From Astrocystis sublimbata (lineage: Eukaryota; Ascomycota; Sordariomycetes; Xylariales; Xylariaceae), in assembly GCA_022453515.1 (NCBI GenBank), contig JAJNNY010000050.1, positions 218,090 through 282,089 of the forward strand: DNA of 64,000 bases. The letters run 5' to 3'. The notes below the pieces were generated by a model, which did no database searches, was not told the DNA's origin, and was given only the letters and a program-made list of their open reading frames with translations. The position numbers and the translations under genes were made by a program. Positions 23,501 through 34,292 of this stretch are shown in pieces. Position 1 is the first letter of the stretch, and each line of letters opens with the position of its first letter.

Positions 23501-25325
23501 ACAGACGCCCGGCCCCCTGTGACCCGGTTGCGTCCGGCTTGCTTTGGACGCAACGTTGGTGTTGATGGCGTGTTACTTACTTACTTACTAGGTACTCTGT
23601 GACGCTGGCTTACACGGGCATGTGGACATGTGGACACAGGGAGGCCTCTGAAATCTATGGTCTCTGTTAGGTAGCCTTACTTGTGTTATATGTGTGGTGG
23701 CCAGGTATGCGTCTTGGCGGCTAGGTACGGCTTCCGGAAGCGGTGCGGTGCGGCGCATCGAGTCGCCTTGTCGCGTCTTGTGGTGTTGAGGTGGTGTTGC
23801 GGCTTTGCTGGGTGGCTTGTCCCGGGTTGGGGTTCGTTGAGTGCAAGAGTCTGTATATATGCTATCAGCGTATGTTCAGGGTATCGTTGTTATGCAATTA
23901 CTGACTCATAGTTGCCTATCACTGCTGTTTTTCCCCAAATTAATGTTTGTTGCTTGGGTTGGGGTTTCTAGGCGTTTGTGTGATAGTTGGGATGTGAGAG
24001 ATTTACACGAGCTTAGTAGATCTCACGAACTCCACGATCATTATTGCTTGATGGAAATGCCGTGGGATCTCGTGCGTTATACTTTTGGTATATCCTCATG
24101 AGTGACGCGAGGGGCAATATGAAATAAGTGTCGAAGAAGTGAGCGACAAATCGTGCTGCTGGTCTAATGGTGAGCACACTTCATAGTACTTGAATCAACA
24201 CCATGTGAGAACTTGCATACGGGAAAATCACTTGACATAAAGTTGGGTTTGAGAACTTAAGGTTGATCCTTGAGGAAAACGTCGACGTGTATGTCAAGTT
24301 GATACACGTCGCAGTTATTTTCAATTTTCTCTTCTCCTCCTATGTTTCGCGATTTAAATCTGAAGCGGCCTCTGTTAGCTTGTCAGGTACATGTAGGCGC
24401 GTGCTATGATTGGCAAACTGGGAAAGCCCCCAACGGGGGGTGCCAAGACACCTCTATCACCTATACATCCCACACTCAATTAGATGCAGATTCTGTTGTT
24501 GAAACCAGACGAATCTGGGGGCTGTTTCAAAGTTTCTGATCATCTTCCAAACAAGACACAGCTGCTGCTCAATTACCTGCATAGTACTTAGCAATGTCTG
24601 TCTTGCCATTAAGAACTGCTGGTGCTTGGTGGAGTATGATGCAAGTATATATATTGGCTTCAAGTACTGTCGCGGTCACTTTGTGCAAACGGTCTGGTCT
24701 AGCCCCCAGAGGTGGCCGTCTTCGCCGACTCGGAATCTGCCTTCGGAGTCTCATGCATGATAGGGCGAAGTAGCACATCTACGGCTCGGGTGGATTTTGA
24801 AATTTCGAGATTTTGAGACACGACCGAGACGGCTGAGGGGAAAATGGATCAGGTGCGATTAGTTCGTCGAACGCCTTCCAGGTCTCTCGAATCTCCTTCT
24901 ATAGGTAGTTACCTGAACAACTTCATCGATGCGTTTTCCTCAATAGCTTGGGGGCGGCCTCAGATTCTTTCTGTCTCACCACGCTCCAATCCTGAAAGGC
25001 AGGTTATACAAAGGAGCTAAACCAATCCTGATATTCAACAAGGTTGCGCAATGCTACCGACGGTAGCAGAATCGGCTCCGGCGCGTGCTAGCAACGCTGG
25101 GGCCAAATATCGGTATTTCATATTATATGAGCTCTCTTCCCAGCCTACTTTAAAATCATGTTCGCCTCTCCAGACTGACTGCCCTTGTTGTGGAGCATTT
25201 CATGTGCTTGTTGCTTGGATCTCGCTCGTCTCGCCATGCCATGGTTACGGAAAGCCTCCCAGATTTACTCCAGCTCTTGGCGAGCATCTTGTTCCACGCT
25301 CACTCGGCCCTTCAACGCCAACAAT

Positions 25326-28300
25326 ATGGCAAAATCCAACGACGGTTCGGGGGGTACAGAAGATGCGCCCTGGCACCCTTCTTATCTCGATTGGCCCGTA
25401 CTCGCAGGCTTCGGTATCGCGTTTTTGGTGGTTGCTATCAGCTGCCAGGTCTTGCTCTACTACTCGAACAAGAATAACGGCCTCGCAACTAGCTACCAAG
25501 GCCTTCACTATCTATGGACGTACGGCCCAACAGCGATCCTGACTCTCATAGCGTCCTTCTGGGCCCGTGTAGAGTGTCAGACGAAGATCAGTGCTCCTTG
25601 GTGTCGGATGCTAAAGGGCGCTGCCACGAGCAAACAATCTGTGATGCTGGACTACATTTCCCAATTTCAGCCGTTAGCGATACACACCGCTATCAAGAAC
25701 AAAGATTACTCCGTGGCAGCTTCTACTCTCGTCTCTCTTCTGCTCCGATTGGCCATCGTCATTTCGACATCTCTCATCGTTTTGTCGCGTGTAGATGTAC
25801 AGATTGGAAATATGGAAATAACTCTGAAAGCCCGTTTTCTTGACGACTCGGACCTGTCGATACTCGACCGCTTAAAGACTGAACAACCATTCTCCACCCT
25901 CAATGCAATCATCGCAGCGAATATTTCGTTACCGGAGGGAGTTTCGGAGATATATGCATACGTAACAGCTGAGAGCAACATCCCAAATGTGTCAGAGCTA
26001 GCGACCACTGTTGACGGATTTGAGGCGAGCTTGGACTGTAAGCCAGCTACTACCGTCTTATCGACCACGGACAAGGAAAAACGCGTAAGGTTGAGTTCGG
26101 ACAGCTACGAGACGACGATCACTCTTGAAGAATTGTTCCTGGTAGACATTTCAAATGATACCTACCCATATGATACCTACCCATATGATACCTACCCATA
26201 TTACCCGCGATATAACGATCAAGGAGTCTTAAACACCTTACGCACCCTTAGGAGTCCACGCAATGGGCCCTACGGGGTTGATGACACGGTGGCTATTGTG
26301 GCAATTACCTTTTTGGGTACACCAAACCTTCCCATCGCCAACTCGTCGCATCCCGACGCATTTTTCACCGAGGTCACTATCCTACGAGCCAATTCTTTCA
26401 TATGTAGACCATACTACAAGATCAAACCCTTCAAGACCCTGACAAGTAACGCGGGTGTTCAAGTATCACCAGTTGCTGGTACGACAGCTCGGCAATTGAC
26501 TTTCGCGTCTCCTTGGGACATATGGTGGGATCTTGATCAATCATTTGCTTGGCCCCTTAGAAGGCCGAGCATATGGCTTTCAGATGAACTACTATATGTC
26601 GATCCACATTCGTTACAGGCTCTTCAACTTGGAAATCACACTCGTTCCAAATACATTCCGACTCTAGCATCAGTGTTTGACGGAGACAACATTTCGCGGC
26701 TTGTGTCGAGTTTTTATCAACAATATGCCGCCATTTTTGCACGGGTAATTATGATGGAAGACACATCAACTCCTTCTAACGGGTCTATAATAGTGAACGA
26801 GCAACGTTTGCTTGTACAGGCTGCCTCAGCGCACATCATGACTGGTATTTTGCTTGCTTCAATTACTGGGATTATCCTGACTTGGTGGTGGCAATTGATA
26901 TTAATTCTTCCCCAAAGTCCGACAACCATTATCGGCAATGCCATCTTATTAGCAAATGTCCCACTCTGCTTGACTGGAACGGGATGTGCTTCTACCTCCG
27001 ACTTAAAGATTGTGATGGATAATTGGGTTTGTCGATTGAAAGTCGGGGAAACGGCGACCAAGAATCCACAATTTCTATTATGTAGCGACGAAAAGCGTTC
27101 TCATAACGGCAGACCGATATCTAAAGAGTTGAAGAAGTCCACTTATATGCCCTTCAGTCTTTCTTTTACTCTCAGGTTGTCCGCATTTGTGATAATAAGT
27201 GCCGTGGTAGCCACGCTTGAGATATTACTCAGGGAATCTAAGCACCTTGATGGCATTTGGGACACCCCCGCCGACAGCAGCAAGTACCAGCTGTGGACGG
27301 TAGTTCCAGGTCTTCTCTCGGCACTGATTAGCATGTACACTGCGTCAGTGGATGCAGATACTCGTTCTCAAAGCCCTCTCTTACAACTTCGACGTGGGGT
27401 AGGGTTCAAAACCTTCAGCCTTGATCTTATCGACCGGCACACATCCACTTTGATCATCGAGGAGATTCGATCCCGAGGATCTGAAGCTCTCGTGTCTACG
27501 ATTGCAGTCGCGATCACCTCGCTTCTGACTGTATTCTCGGCATCACTCTTCTTTGCAACGACCTTGCCAGCCGTGACACAGGTGCAATTGAACCATAGCA
27601 GTCTGGTATATTATGGTCCAGATACAGATTCTCTCACTGACGACAACTCTCTATCCACCAACGTCGCGGTGGAGATTCTTTTGCATAACGCTTCATATCC
27701 TGCCTTTACCTACCAAGACCTTGCATTTCCTGGACTAGTCTTGAATGGCAGGCCACCGAGCCACTTTGCTCAGTCGAGTAACATATACAACGTCACTGTC
27801 CCTGCAATTCGTCCTCATTTCAGTGATTGTAGGCTTTATAACTCCTCACATATCGACGTCAAAATATCGAATTATGATGATTCGACAAACTTGAACTTTG
27901 AAATTATCCCTGAGAAATGTGGACTGGAAAATGGGCATTTTACGACTATCGACTTTTCTGGGACGAATGAAAGTCAAAGTTATTTTGGTTATGAGAGCTT
28001 CATGTGCAGTTCACATATTTTCCTCTGGGGTCTTCTCAAAAAGACTCCAGGCCAGACGAAACCTCACGTTCAGTGGATCCAAGCCCTCGGATGCAACGAT
28101 ACTCTACAAATTGTAGAAACGTCAGTGGAATTCAATGTCCCGACGATGACGGTTAACTCGCATAGCCCTCCAATCCCAGATTATGAAAATGCAATTACCC
28201 TCACGCCGCCGAGACAGAGGCTCGATTACACTGTGTTATTGCCATGGATCTTATCGAATGAAAATAACGCGAATCTTGAGACTATTTTCCGAATCATAAC

Positions 28301-28943
28301 CAGCTCGCGCTATGCCATACCAATCTCGTACCTTGGGGATGCCTCTAAAGTATCAGCAGTGATCGAGTCAATCCAGTTGCATTGGCGCATTTTCGTTGTT
28401 CAAGTTCTCGACAACGAATTTCGATTCGGTAATAAAACCTCAGCAAAGTCCACCAACAAAAATTTAAGGCCTGTCTGGGACGAACCTAAGGCTTTCAATG
28501 CGACAGCTCGCGATCCCAGTGGTCGCAACCGAGTGGTGCAGGATGCTGCGTCGACACGAGTTCTCCAGTCGCTTCTCGCGGTAGTTCTCGTCTGCCTCAG
28601 CATCAATTGGTACCTGATGCGCAACGTCAACGTCGTACCCCGGAGCCCGACGAGCATAGCCAACTGGATGGCGCTCTTAGCAGACGGGAACCTGCGCGAC
28701 TTCTTACCGCCCAATGCAGCACATATGTCCTTGGACAATATCTCCCGATGGCATTTTGGCCAAGATGCGCTCTTCTACTTGGGGTTCAGGAAACATCCCG
28801 AGACTGGGAAGGAGGTTCTTCGGATCTATGTTGTTTCGGAACATTCGGGTCTGGATAAGCCTGAGGAACTAGGGTCGTCCTGGTGTAAGAGGCTCTGGGA
28901 GTTTGTAACGACTAAGTTCAACACACGACGACAACGCTCGTGA
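25326..28943 (+). CDS. DUF3433 multi-pass membrane protein
   Basis: Large fungal-specific integral membrane protein of 1205 residues from the ATG at 25326. An in-frame ATG at 25185 would add 47 Cys/Ser-rich residues that do not look like this family. The N-terminus WHPSYLDWPVLAGFGIAFLVVAI is the usual DUF3433 opening: a polar tail, W-x-P, then TM1. Helices follow near residues 75-95 and 135-160. A long Asn/Ser/Thr-rich segment with many N-x-[ST] sites, probably extracellular, precedes helices near 500 and 620. This architecture is then repeated as a second half (helices near 740-760, another glycosylation-rich segment, a last helix near 1090, and a cytosolic tail ending RRQRS). Three exact 15-bp units at 26157-26201 encode DTYPY repeats. 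The function of the family is unknown. No intron is evident. Confidence 0.8.
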   Translation: MAKSNDGSGGTEDAPWHPSYLDWPVLAGFGIAFLVVAISCQVLLYYSNKNNGLATSYQGLHYLWTYGPTAILTLIASFWARVECQTKISAPWCRMLKGAATSKQSVMLDYISQFQPLAIHTAIKNKDYSVAASTLVSLLLRLAIVISTSLIVLSRVDVQIGNMEITLKARFLDDSDLSILDRLKTEQPFSTLNAIIAANISLPEGVSEIYAYVTAESNIPNVSELATTVDGFEASLDCKPATTVLSTTDKEKRVRLSSDSYETTITLEELFLVDISNDTYPYDTYPYDTYPYYPRYNDQGVLNTLRTLRSPRNGPYGVDDTVAIVAITFLGTPNLPIANSSHPDAFFTEVTILRANSFICRPYYKIKPFKTLTSNAGVQVSPVAGTTARQLTFASPWDIWWDLDQSFAWPLRRPSIWLSDELLYVDPHSLQALQLGNHTRSKYIPTLASVFDGDNISRLVSSFYQQYAAIFARVIMMEDTSTPSNGSIIVNEQRLLVQAASAHIMTGILLASITGIILTWWWQLILILPQSPTTIIGNAILLANVPLCLTGTGCASTSDLKIVMDNWVCRLKVGETATKNPQFLLCSDEKRSHNGRPISKELKKSTYMPFSLSFTLRLSAFVIISAVVATLEILLRESKHLDGIWDTPADSSKYQLWTVVPGLLSALISMYTASVDADTRSQSPLLQLRRGVGFKTFSLDLIDRHTSTLIIEEIRSRGSEALVSTIAVAITSLLTVFSASLFFATTLPAVTQVQLNHSSLVYYGPDTDSLTDDNSLSTNVAVEILLHNASYPAFTYQDLAFPGLVLNGRPPSHFAQSSNIYNVTVPAIRPHFSDCRLYNSSHIDVKISNYDDSTNLNFEIIPEKCGLENGHFTTIDFSGTNESQSYFGYESFMCSSHIFLWGLLKKTPGQTKPHVQWIQALGCNDTLQIVETSVEFNVPTMTVNSHSPPIPDYENAITLTPPRQRLDYTVLLPWILSNENNANLETIFRIITSSRYAIPISYLGDASKVSAVIESIQLHWRIFVVQVLDNEFRFGNKTSAKSTNKNLRPVWDEPKAFNATARDPSGRNRVVQDAASTRVLQSLLAVVLVCLSINWYLMRNVNVVPRSPTSIANWMALLADGNLRDFLPPNAAHMSLDNISRWHFGQDALFYLGFRKHPETGKEVLRIYVVSEHSGLDKPEELGSSWCKRLWEFVTTKFNTRRQRS
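26157..26201 (+). repeat. In-frame 15-bp tandem repeat inside DUF3433 gene
   Basis: Three copies of GATACCTACCCATAT give (DTYPY)3 in the first presumed extracellular segment. Because the unit is 15 bp, copy-number change keeps the frame and could vary the protein between strains. Confidence 0.85.
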
Positions 28944-29998
28944 GTAAGCCGCGGGCTGCGGGATGAGGGTATATACTGACTGATATGATTTTCCTTTGCA
29001 ACTTGAGATTTTCCTTCTGACACACATGTCTGATTGAATCGGTGGACTGACTATCTGAGGATGGAGCTAGGGCAAGTCATGTATCTACGTTTTGTATACG
29101 TTCCTATGTAATGAGTATATGTAATGAGTAAACATCGAATAAGCATCAAATTACACAATAAATAGTCATTGAATAGATATATAAACAGTCTTTATCATAA
29201 TATAATAAACACTCACAAAATCACTGCTCCCTATCCCTGATGATAGGAATAGGTCAAGGAGGGGCTAAGATTAGAGCGCTCACTGCCCAAAGCTCTCATA
29301 TGATATGAGACCTCGCAGTTGGACAAAATGGATGTGATTATCTATGAACCATTAAGATAAAATTCTGGTCTCTCGATTGCATGCTGTAAATCAACTCAGC
29401 GAATGTGTTTGTTAATGACCGATATAGGTAAGGTAAAGGTGGTAATTGGCATGACCTGGGATAAGCCAGCTTGGTGCTTTGTGAGTTCGACGCGCCACAT
29501 GATTACCTAAACACAGCCACGTTTTGGGGCTGGACTTCGGTGGCGTTAGCTCCAGGGCACCTAACTGAGGGCCGTTTTAGGACTGAGTGGGGCACATGTA
29601 GGTAGGTACCTGTCTAGCCCTCGAGCAGGAGCGAGCCTTTCGCGACTCGAAAATGGCAACCAAACCCAAAGCTTCATCTACTCACCGACCCCCAACACGC
29701 TACCGCCATTTCTTCGCCTCGCCCCACCGTTTGAATCGCCATACACCACCATCCCCACCGATATCTACGTATTCTGCGATTTTCGAAAAGAGCAAACAGT
29801 CGCCCGGGGAAGCCGATGCTGGGCTTACCACCGCCGCTTCGGGGGGCAGAGACGTCGCGTTGAGAGCGGCGCAAAACTCAACCGACCCTACTGACCTCAC
29901 CGCGCGCTGTCTTCTCAGGACCTGAACTTGTGAAGCTTTGGAATCTCGAGTACTGGCTGCCACCCAGACCTTGCCGTCACGAACCAACAGCGATCACC
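28944..29998. other. Intergenic / TAF8 leader with upstream open frame
   Basis: The first part is the AT-rich 3' flank of the DUF3433 gene (AATAAATAG near 29157). The second part is the TAF8 promoter and leader. A 90-codon ATG frame (29653-29925, MATKPKASSTHRPP..) ends 73 bp before the TAF8 start and has no domain. It may be an upstream ORF or chance. Confidence 0.45.
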
Positions 29999-31053
29999 AT
30001 GCAGAGCATTCCGCGGAAGCGGTCGGTCAGCGACCTTGACGATGGCGACTGCCAAGTCACCCACAAGCGACAGCGCACCACCACGCTGGAACCTGACGCC
30101 ACGCCAACAACACCTGCCTTGAGTCAGCCTACGAAAGCGGCGTACGAGGCCGCGCGACATCCGACGGTTGAGAACATGGGCAGGGGCGGCTTGCGCCGAT
30201 CAGTCACGTTGGCGCTGAAGCATGTGGGCTTCGACTCGGCCACCGAGGAGGCGCTGGAAGGTTTTACGGAGGCTGTTGAGACCTGTGAGTGCTAGCTATT
30301 CTATATTTCGAGTGCGACCTCAAGAGCAAGGGCTAATGCTATGTAGATATGGATGGCTTCATCCACCAGCTGACAAAGATGGCCAACGCCTCGCGAAGAA
30401 ACGACCCCATCCCGACCGACTTCGAAGACGTGCTGCGCCATCACAACATCCCCCTATCATCCCTCAAACCCCATCTCAAGAACCCCGTCTCGAAAGCCCT
30501 CCTAGAGCCAACCTTCTTCGACCCCATATGCGAAAACACGACTTACCTCGAGCGCACACCGCCCGTGCTAGGCGACGAGCTCGACGGACGCTACGAGAAA
30601 GAAGAACGCACGTGGATCCCGACACACCTCCCCAGCTTCCCGAGTAAGCATACGTACCGCTGGACGCCGGCGTCGCCGCCGGCTAAGAAGTCGTCGGAGA
30701 AGAAGCGCGTCGAGGCCCTGGCGGACGCGCGGAAGGCTGAGGTCGCGCTGCAGCGTATTGATAGGGCGGCTAAGACTACACGGCAGAATGAGCTGCGCCT
30801 TGCCGCGTCGCGGAATCCGCTTAGCAAGAAGCGCCACGATGCCTGGGAGGGCCTTATGAAGAGCCTGCTGCCTAGGAGTGGCGGTGCGGTGAATGGGGGT
30901 GGAGGGAATAATAGGACCGCGGCCGCGGAGGTCGCGTCGGAGGTGGCGGATCATAGTACCATCGTCAACGCCGGCGCCAAGTACGGCCGCAAGGAACTGC
31001 CGAGGGCGAATCGGCGCGCGGTGATGGAGGGGGCACAAGGGGGGCAGGGGTGA
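29999..31053 (+). CDS. TAF8: TFIID subunit TAF8
   Basis: Subunit of the general transcription factor TFIID; its histone fold pairs with TAF10. Exon 1 is 29999-30284, a GTGAGT..TGTAG intron spans 30285-30346, and exon 2 is 30347-31053; the product has 330 residues. The N-terminus has a basic patch (KRQRTTT). The histone-fold (Bromo_TP) region spans about residues 60-125: LRRSVTLALKHVGFDSATEEALEGFTEAVETYMDGFIHQLTKMA, broken by the intron within its helix. FEDVLRHHNIPLSSLKPHLK follows. The TAF8 C-terminal signature is THLPSFPSKHTYRWTP near residues 205-220. The rest is a charged Ala/Lys/Arg-rich helix and a Gly-rich tail. The family match rests on the pairing of a histone fold with the PSFPSKHTY motif. 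Confidence 0.85.
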
Positions 31054-32339
31054 AGGGGGGTTCGAGAGTGCTACCTAGACTACGGAGGAGTGTGTGTGTA
31101 CCTACCTACCTAGGTAGATATGGATTACATCGCGATGGTTTACGGGTTTGTTTTGTTTTGTTATGTTTTGGGGAGAGAGTTATCTTGCGAGGCGTTTAGG
31201 GGGCTTGCATGGTCGGTCGGTCGGCTTGCTTACTGACATTCAGAGGAGAAGAGACGAGACGAGACGAGAAGAAGCAACGGTTGTGTTTGGTGCCGGCTTC
31301 GATCGAGATACCCCTTATGAGAATGGCTTTTGTGCGTCTTGTTGAGTATATGATGGAGAATACAGAATATAATAATCTCTGACATGACAGCCCAAGCCCA
31401 GTACTACAATACTATGTCTTCGCGCCATTTGACCTTCAAAGTTCTATGTTCATACAACGCAGGTATATGATAGAGGCAGCTGCTGTATTAGGTCAAGTAG
31501 AGTGGACGAGGGGAAGCTTATGAAGGATCATGAAGGATCAAGAGACGGTGTAGTGTAACGCTGAATGGTATTTCATTTAGCATGTCTAGGCTCTTTTCAA
31601 CATCCTTTTTAAAACGGTGGTTATTTGAAGATTAAAACTCATTATCATGAAAGGAAGTGCGACCCAAATCATCTCGTCTCGGCCATCGTCGGCATAGCAC
31701 CATGCGAGCATGGGCGGTACCTAAATACTAATAGCAACCATACTACACATACTTGTAAACTGTGTTGTGTAGCTTAGCTAGCTGGTTGAAAAATAAGGAA
31801 AATTATACTGTCATTATTGTTCTTTTCTGGCCATCATACCAACTTCAAGACCAAGATCACGTAAGGGTTACATTTCATTCGGTTCGGAGTTTGCGACTTC
31901 AATGGGCTTGAGTGTAAGTGGAAGTGGCTGCTGTACCGCAGCCACTTGAAGATGTGTAAGCTGCCAGCTGCAGGTCGTCTGCGCGACAGAGCTGGTAGCG
32001 GGGGTCCCCTGTTGATTGGTCAATGCCCCGCAGTCGCAAGCTGTTGAGCAGCAAGCAACTGGCGCTGTGCGGTAGCTTGTACCTCATCTAAGGTGGGCTC
32101 CAAGGCTACGGGTCAGGTAGCGCGGTACGGTGGGCTGGGTTGCTTATCTTAGCGATACGGACCCTAACGCTGAGCCCACACATTTTTTACCCTCCGAGTA
32201 AATTCGAGAATCGACCAGTGGACCGGCGCCTTCGACCTCCAGCAATTCTTGAGTCCAGCAAGCCCGCGCCGCCAACCACCAACCCTTCATCCCATTCACC
32301 CCAGACGCCTGCTTCCGACCGCCGAGCGAGAAGGACAAC
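31054..32339. other. Intergenic between TAF8 and RACK1 (both +)
   Basis: Holds the TAF8 3' UTR and the RACK1 promoter and leader. ACCTACCTACCTAGGTAG at about 31100-31117 belongs to the recurrent spacer motif. The last 250 bp are CT-rich towards the RACK1 start, as in many highly expressed translation genes. No other gene was recognised. Confidence 0.5.
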
Positions 32340-34292
32340 ATGGCTGAGCAACTCATTCTCAAGGGTACCCTCGAGGGCCACGTAAGTTGACCCCCGACCG
32401 CCCTCCATCACACACACACACACAGAGAAGAGAGACCACACCATGTTCGATGCGAATGAATGCGATACCTCCCGCTTGTTCTGGCCATGCAGTGCGTGCC
32501 CCGGGTCGCACACGCGCAACCACAACCACAATCATAATTGCAATAGTCACAGGCAGCACTGCATGGTTAGGGAAAGCGGGCGCATATCCGCACATCGAAC
32601 GAACATGGAGGCCAACAGACGAGCGAGGGAGATGAGATGACTGCACTCGAAAGAATGGGAATACTGACGTTGTGGCTTTGCGCAGAATGGCTGGGTCACC
32701 AGCTTGGCTACCTCCATGGAGAAGTAAGAACCCTCCATCCCATGACTCTCACTTTCCCTGCCTATCTATGTCATCGACGATTCAATGCTGACCCGAAGTT
32801 CCTCTTCTCTACAGCCCCAACATGCTCCTGTCCGCCAGTCGTGACAAGACCCTGATCGTCTGGAACCTGACCCGCGACGAGTCCCAATACGGTTACCCCA
32901 AGCGGTCGCTCCACGGCCACTCCCACATCGTCTCTGACTGTGTACGTTGACGCCCGCCCTGCTCCGTCCTGTTCTCTTCGCCATTGGACGCCTGCTTGTC
33001 CGCCCTCGATTTGTCGTGAAGAGATGGATACCGATGGCACTGTGAGGGAAGAGAAGGAGGAGAGGGGTTGAGGGCCATGTGTGGCCACGACAATGGGAGC
33101 GGGAAAGTAGCGCAGCCAAGAACCGAAAGAGAACAGAACAGGAGCGACGACAACCAGACCCGGGACACCTTTGACTGACAAGCCGTGGCGTTGCAGGTCA
33201 TCTCCTCAGACGGTGCCTACGCCCTGTCGGCCTCGTGGGACAAGACTCTCCGTCTGTGGGAGCTTGCCACCGGCAACACCACCCGCCGCTTCGTCGGCCA
33301 CACCAACGACGTCCTCTCCGTCTCCTTCTCCGCCGACAACCGCCAGATCGTCTCCGGCTCCCGCGACCGCACAATCAAGCTGTGGAACACCCTCGGCGAC
33401 TGCAAGTACACCATCACCGACAAGGGCCACTCCGAGTGGGTCTCGTGCGTCCGCTTCAGCCCCAACCCCCAGAACCCCGTCATCGTCTCCAGCTCCTGGG
33501 ACAAGCTCGTCAAGGTACGTCCCCATCTATCCGGCCGCTCTTCCGCTTCTGTTGTTACCCATGTCGAGAGAGGAAGAGAGAAAGAGAGAGAGACATACCC
33601 AGAGTGGGAGCAAGGACTCTTCTTGTTTCTCTCTCTCTTACTTGAATTCCCCCATGTCCCCATGCTATCGAGTACTTCATATGATGACTTGCAATTTTAT
33701 ATATTCGCTACTTCAGAGCCTGTTCTACAGGCCATGAGACTAAAATGCACCACTTTACTGATGAAGCACCACCTTTTTTTTTATCCTTTGTGTGTCTTTT
33801 ACACGAGCACAATGACCAACTGGTGTCGTCGACACGGCCATGCTGACCCGTCTCGCCGCACTCTAGGTCTGGGAACTCTCAACCTGCAAGCTGCAGACCG
33901 ACCACATCGGACACACTGGTTACATTAACACCGTCACCATCTCGCCCGATGGATCCCTCTGCGCCTCGGGTGGCAAGGACGGCACCACCATGCTGTGGGA
34001 CCTCAACGAGTCCAAGCACCTGTACTCGCTGAGCGCCGGCGACGAGATCCACGCCCTCGTCTTCTCCCCCAACCGCTACTGGCTGTGCGCCGCCACCGCC
34101 AGCAGCATCATCATCTTCGACCTCGAGAAGAAGAGCAAGGTCGACGAGCTGAAGCCCGAGTTCACCTCGGTCGGCAAGAAGAGCCGCGAGCCCGAGTGTG
34201 TGTCGCTCGCCTGGAGCGCCGACGGCCAGACCCTGTTCGCCGGTTACACCGACAACATCATCCGTGCCTGGGGTGTCATGTCGAGAGCATAA
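32340..34292 (+). CDS. cpc-2: RACK1 / CPC2, 40S-associated WD40 scaffold protein
   Basis: Seven-bladed WD40 protein on the head of the 40S ribosomal subunit, with roles in translation control and signalling. Five exons: 32340-32381, 32686-32723, 32815-32941, 33197-33514 and 33867-34292; all introns are GT..AG. The product is 316 residues, the usual fungal RACK1 length. WD repeats are clear: [68 protein letters not shown], and the last blade [12 protein letters not shown]. The GH dipeptides and Asp residues of the blades are preserved. Introns 1, 3 and 4 (304, 255 and 352 nt) are long for this genome; intron 4 contains a C/D snoRNA. An AATAAA signal lies 60 bp after the stop. Confidence 0.96.
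33675..33766 (+). ncRNA. Box C/D snoRNA, U24 (snR24)-like, in RACK1 intron 4
   Basis: Terminal stem CTTCA (33675-33679) / TGAAG (33762-33766) flanks box C ATGATGA (33681-33687) and box D CTGA (33758-33761). Internally there is a D'-like CAGA (33714-33717) preceded by ATTCGCTACTT, and a C'-like ATGAGAC (33734-33740). Spacing and size (about 92 nt) fit a C/D snoRNA. The yeast RACK1 homologue ASC1 carries snR24 (U24) in its intron, and the D' guide here resembles the U24 guide as I remember it. The expected role is 2'-O-methylation of large-subunit rRNA. Confidence 0.78.

Larger units (their letters stand above)
16676..25325. other. 8.6-kb stretch with no recognisable gene
   Basis: Between the divergent AlkB-fusion gene and the DUF3433 gene, I see only short frames without domain motifs or plausible splice partners. 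Base composition is near balanced, not the AT-rich pattern of RIP-silenced repeats. It contains a 12-bp minisatellite (17085-17140), a TG microsatellite (17489-17511), TCAG repeats (about 17366-17383) and many TACCTA/TAGGTA motifs. It could hold long non-coding RNAs, regulatory DNA or lineage-specific short genes. Confidence 0.5.

Noticed and set aside
25185..25325. N-terminal extension of the DUF3433 protein from the ATG at 25185
   Set aside because: The extra 47 residues are Cys/Ser-rich and unlike the family; the ATG at 25326 starts directly before the conserved opening.
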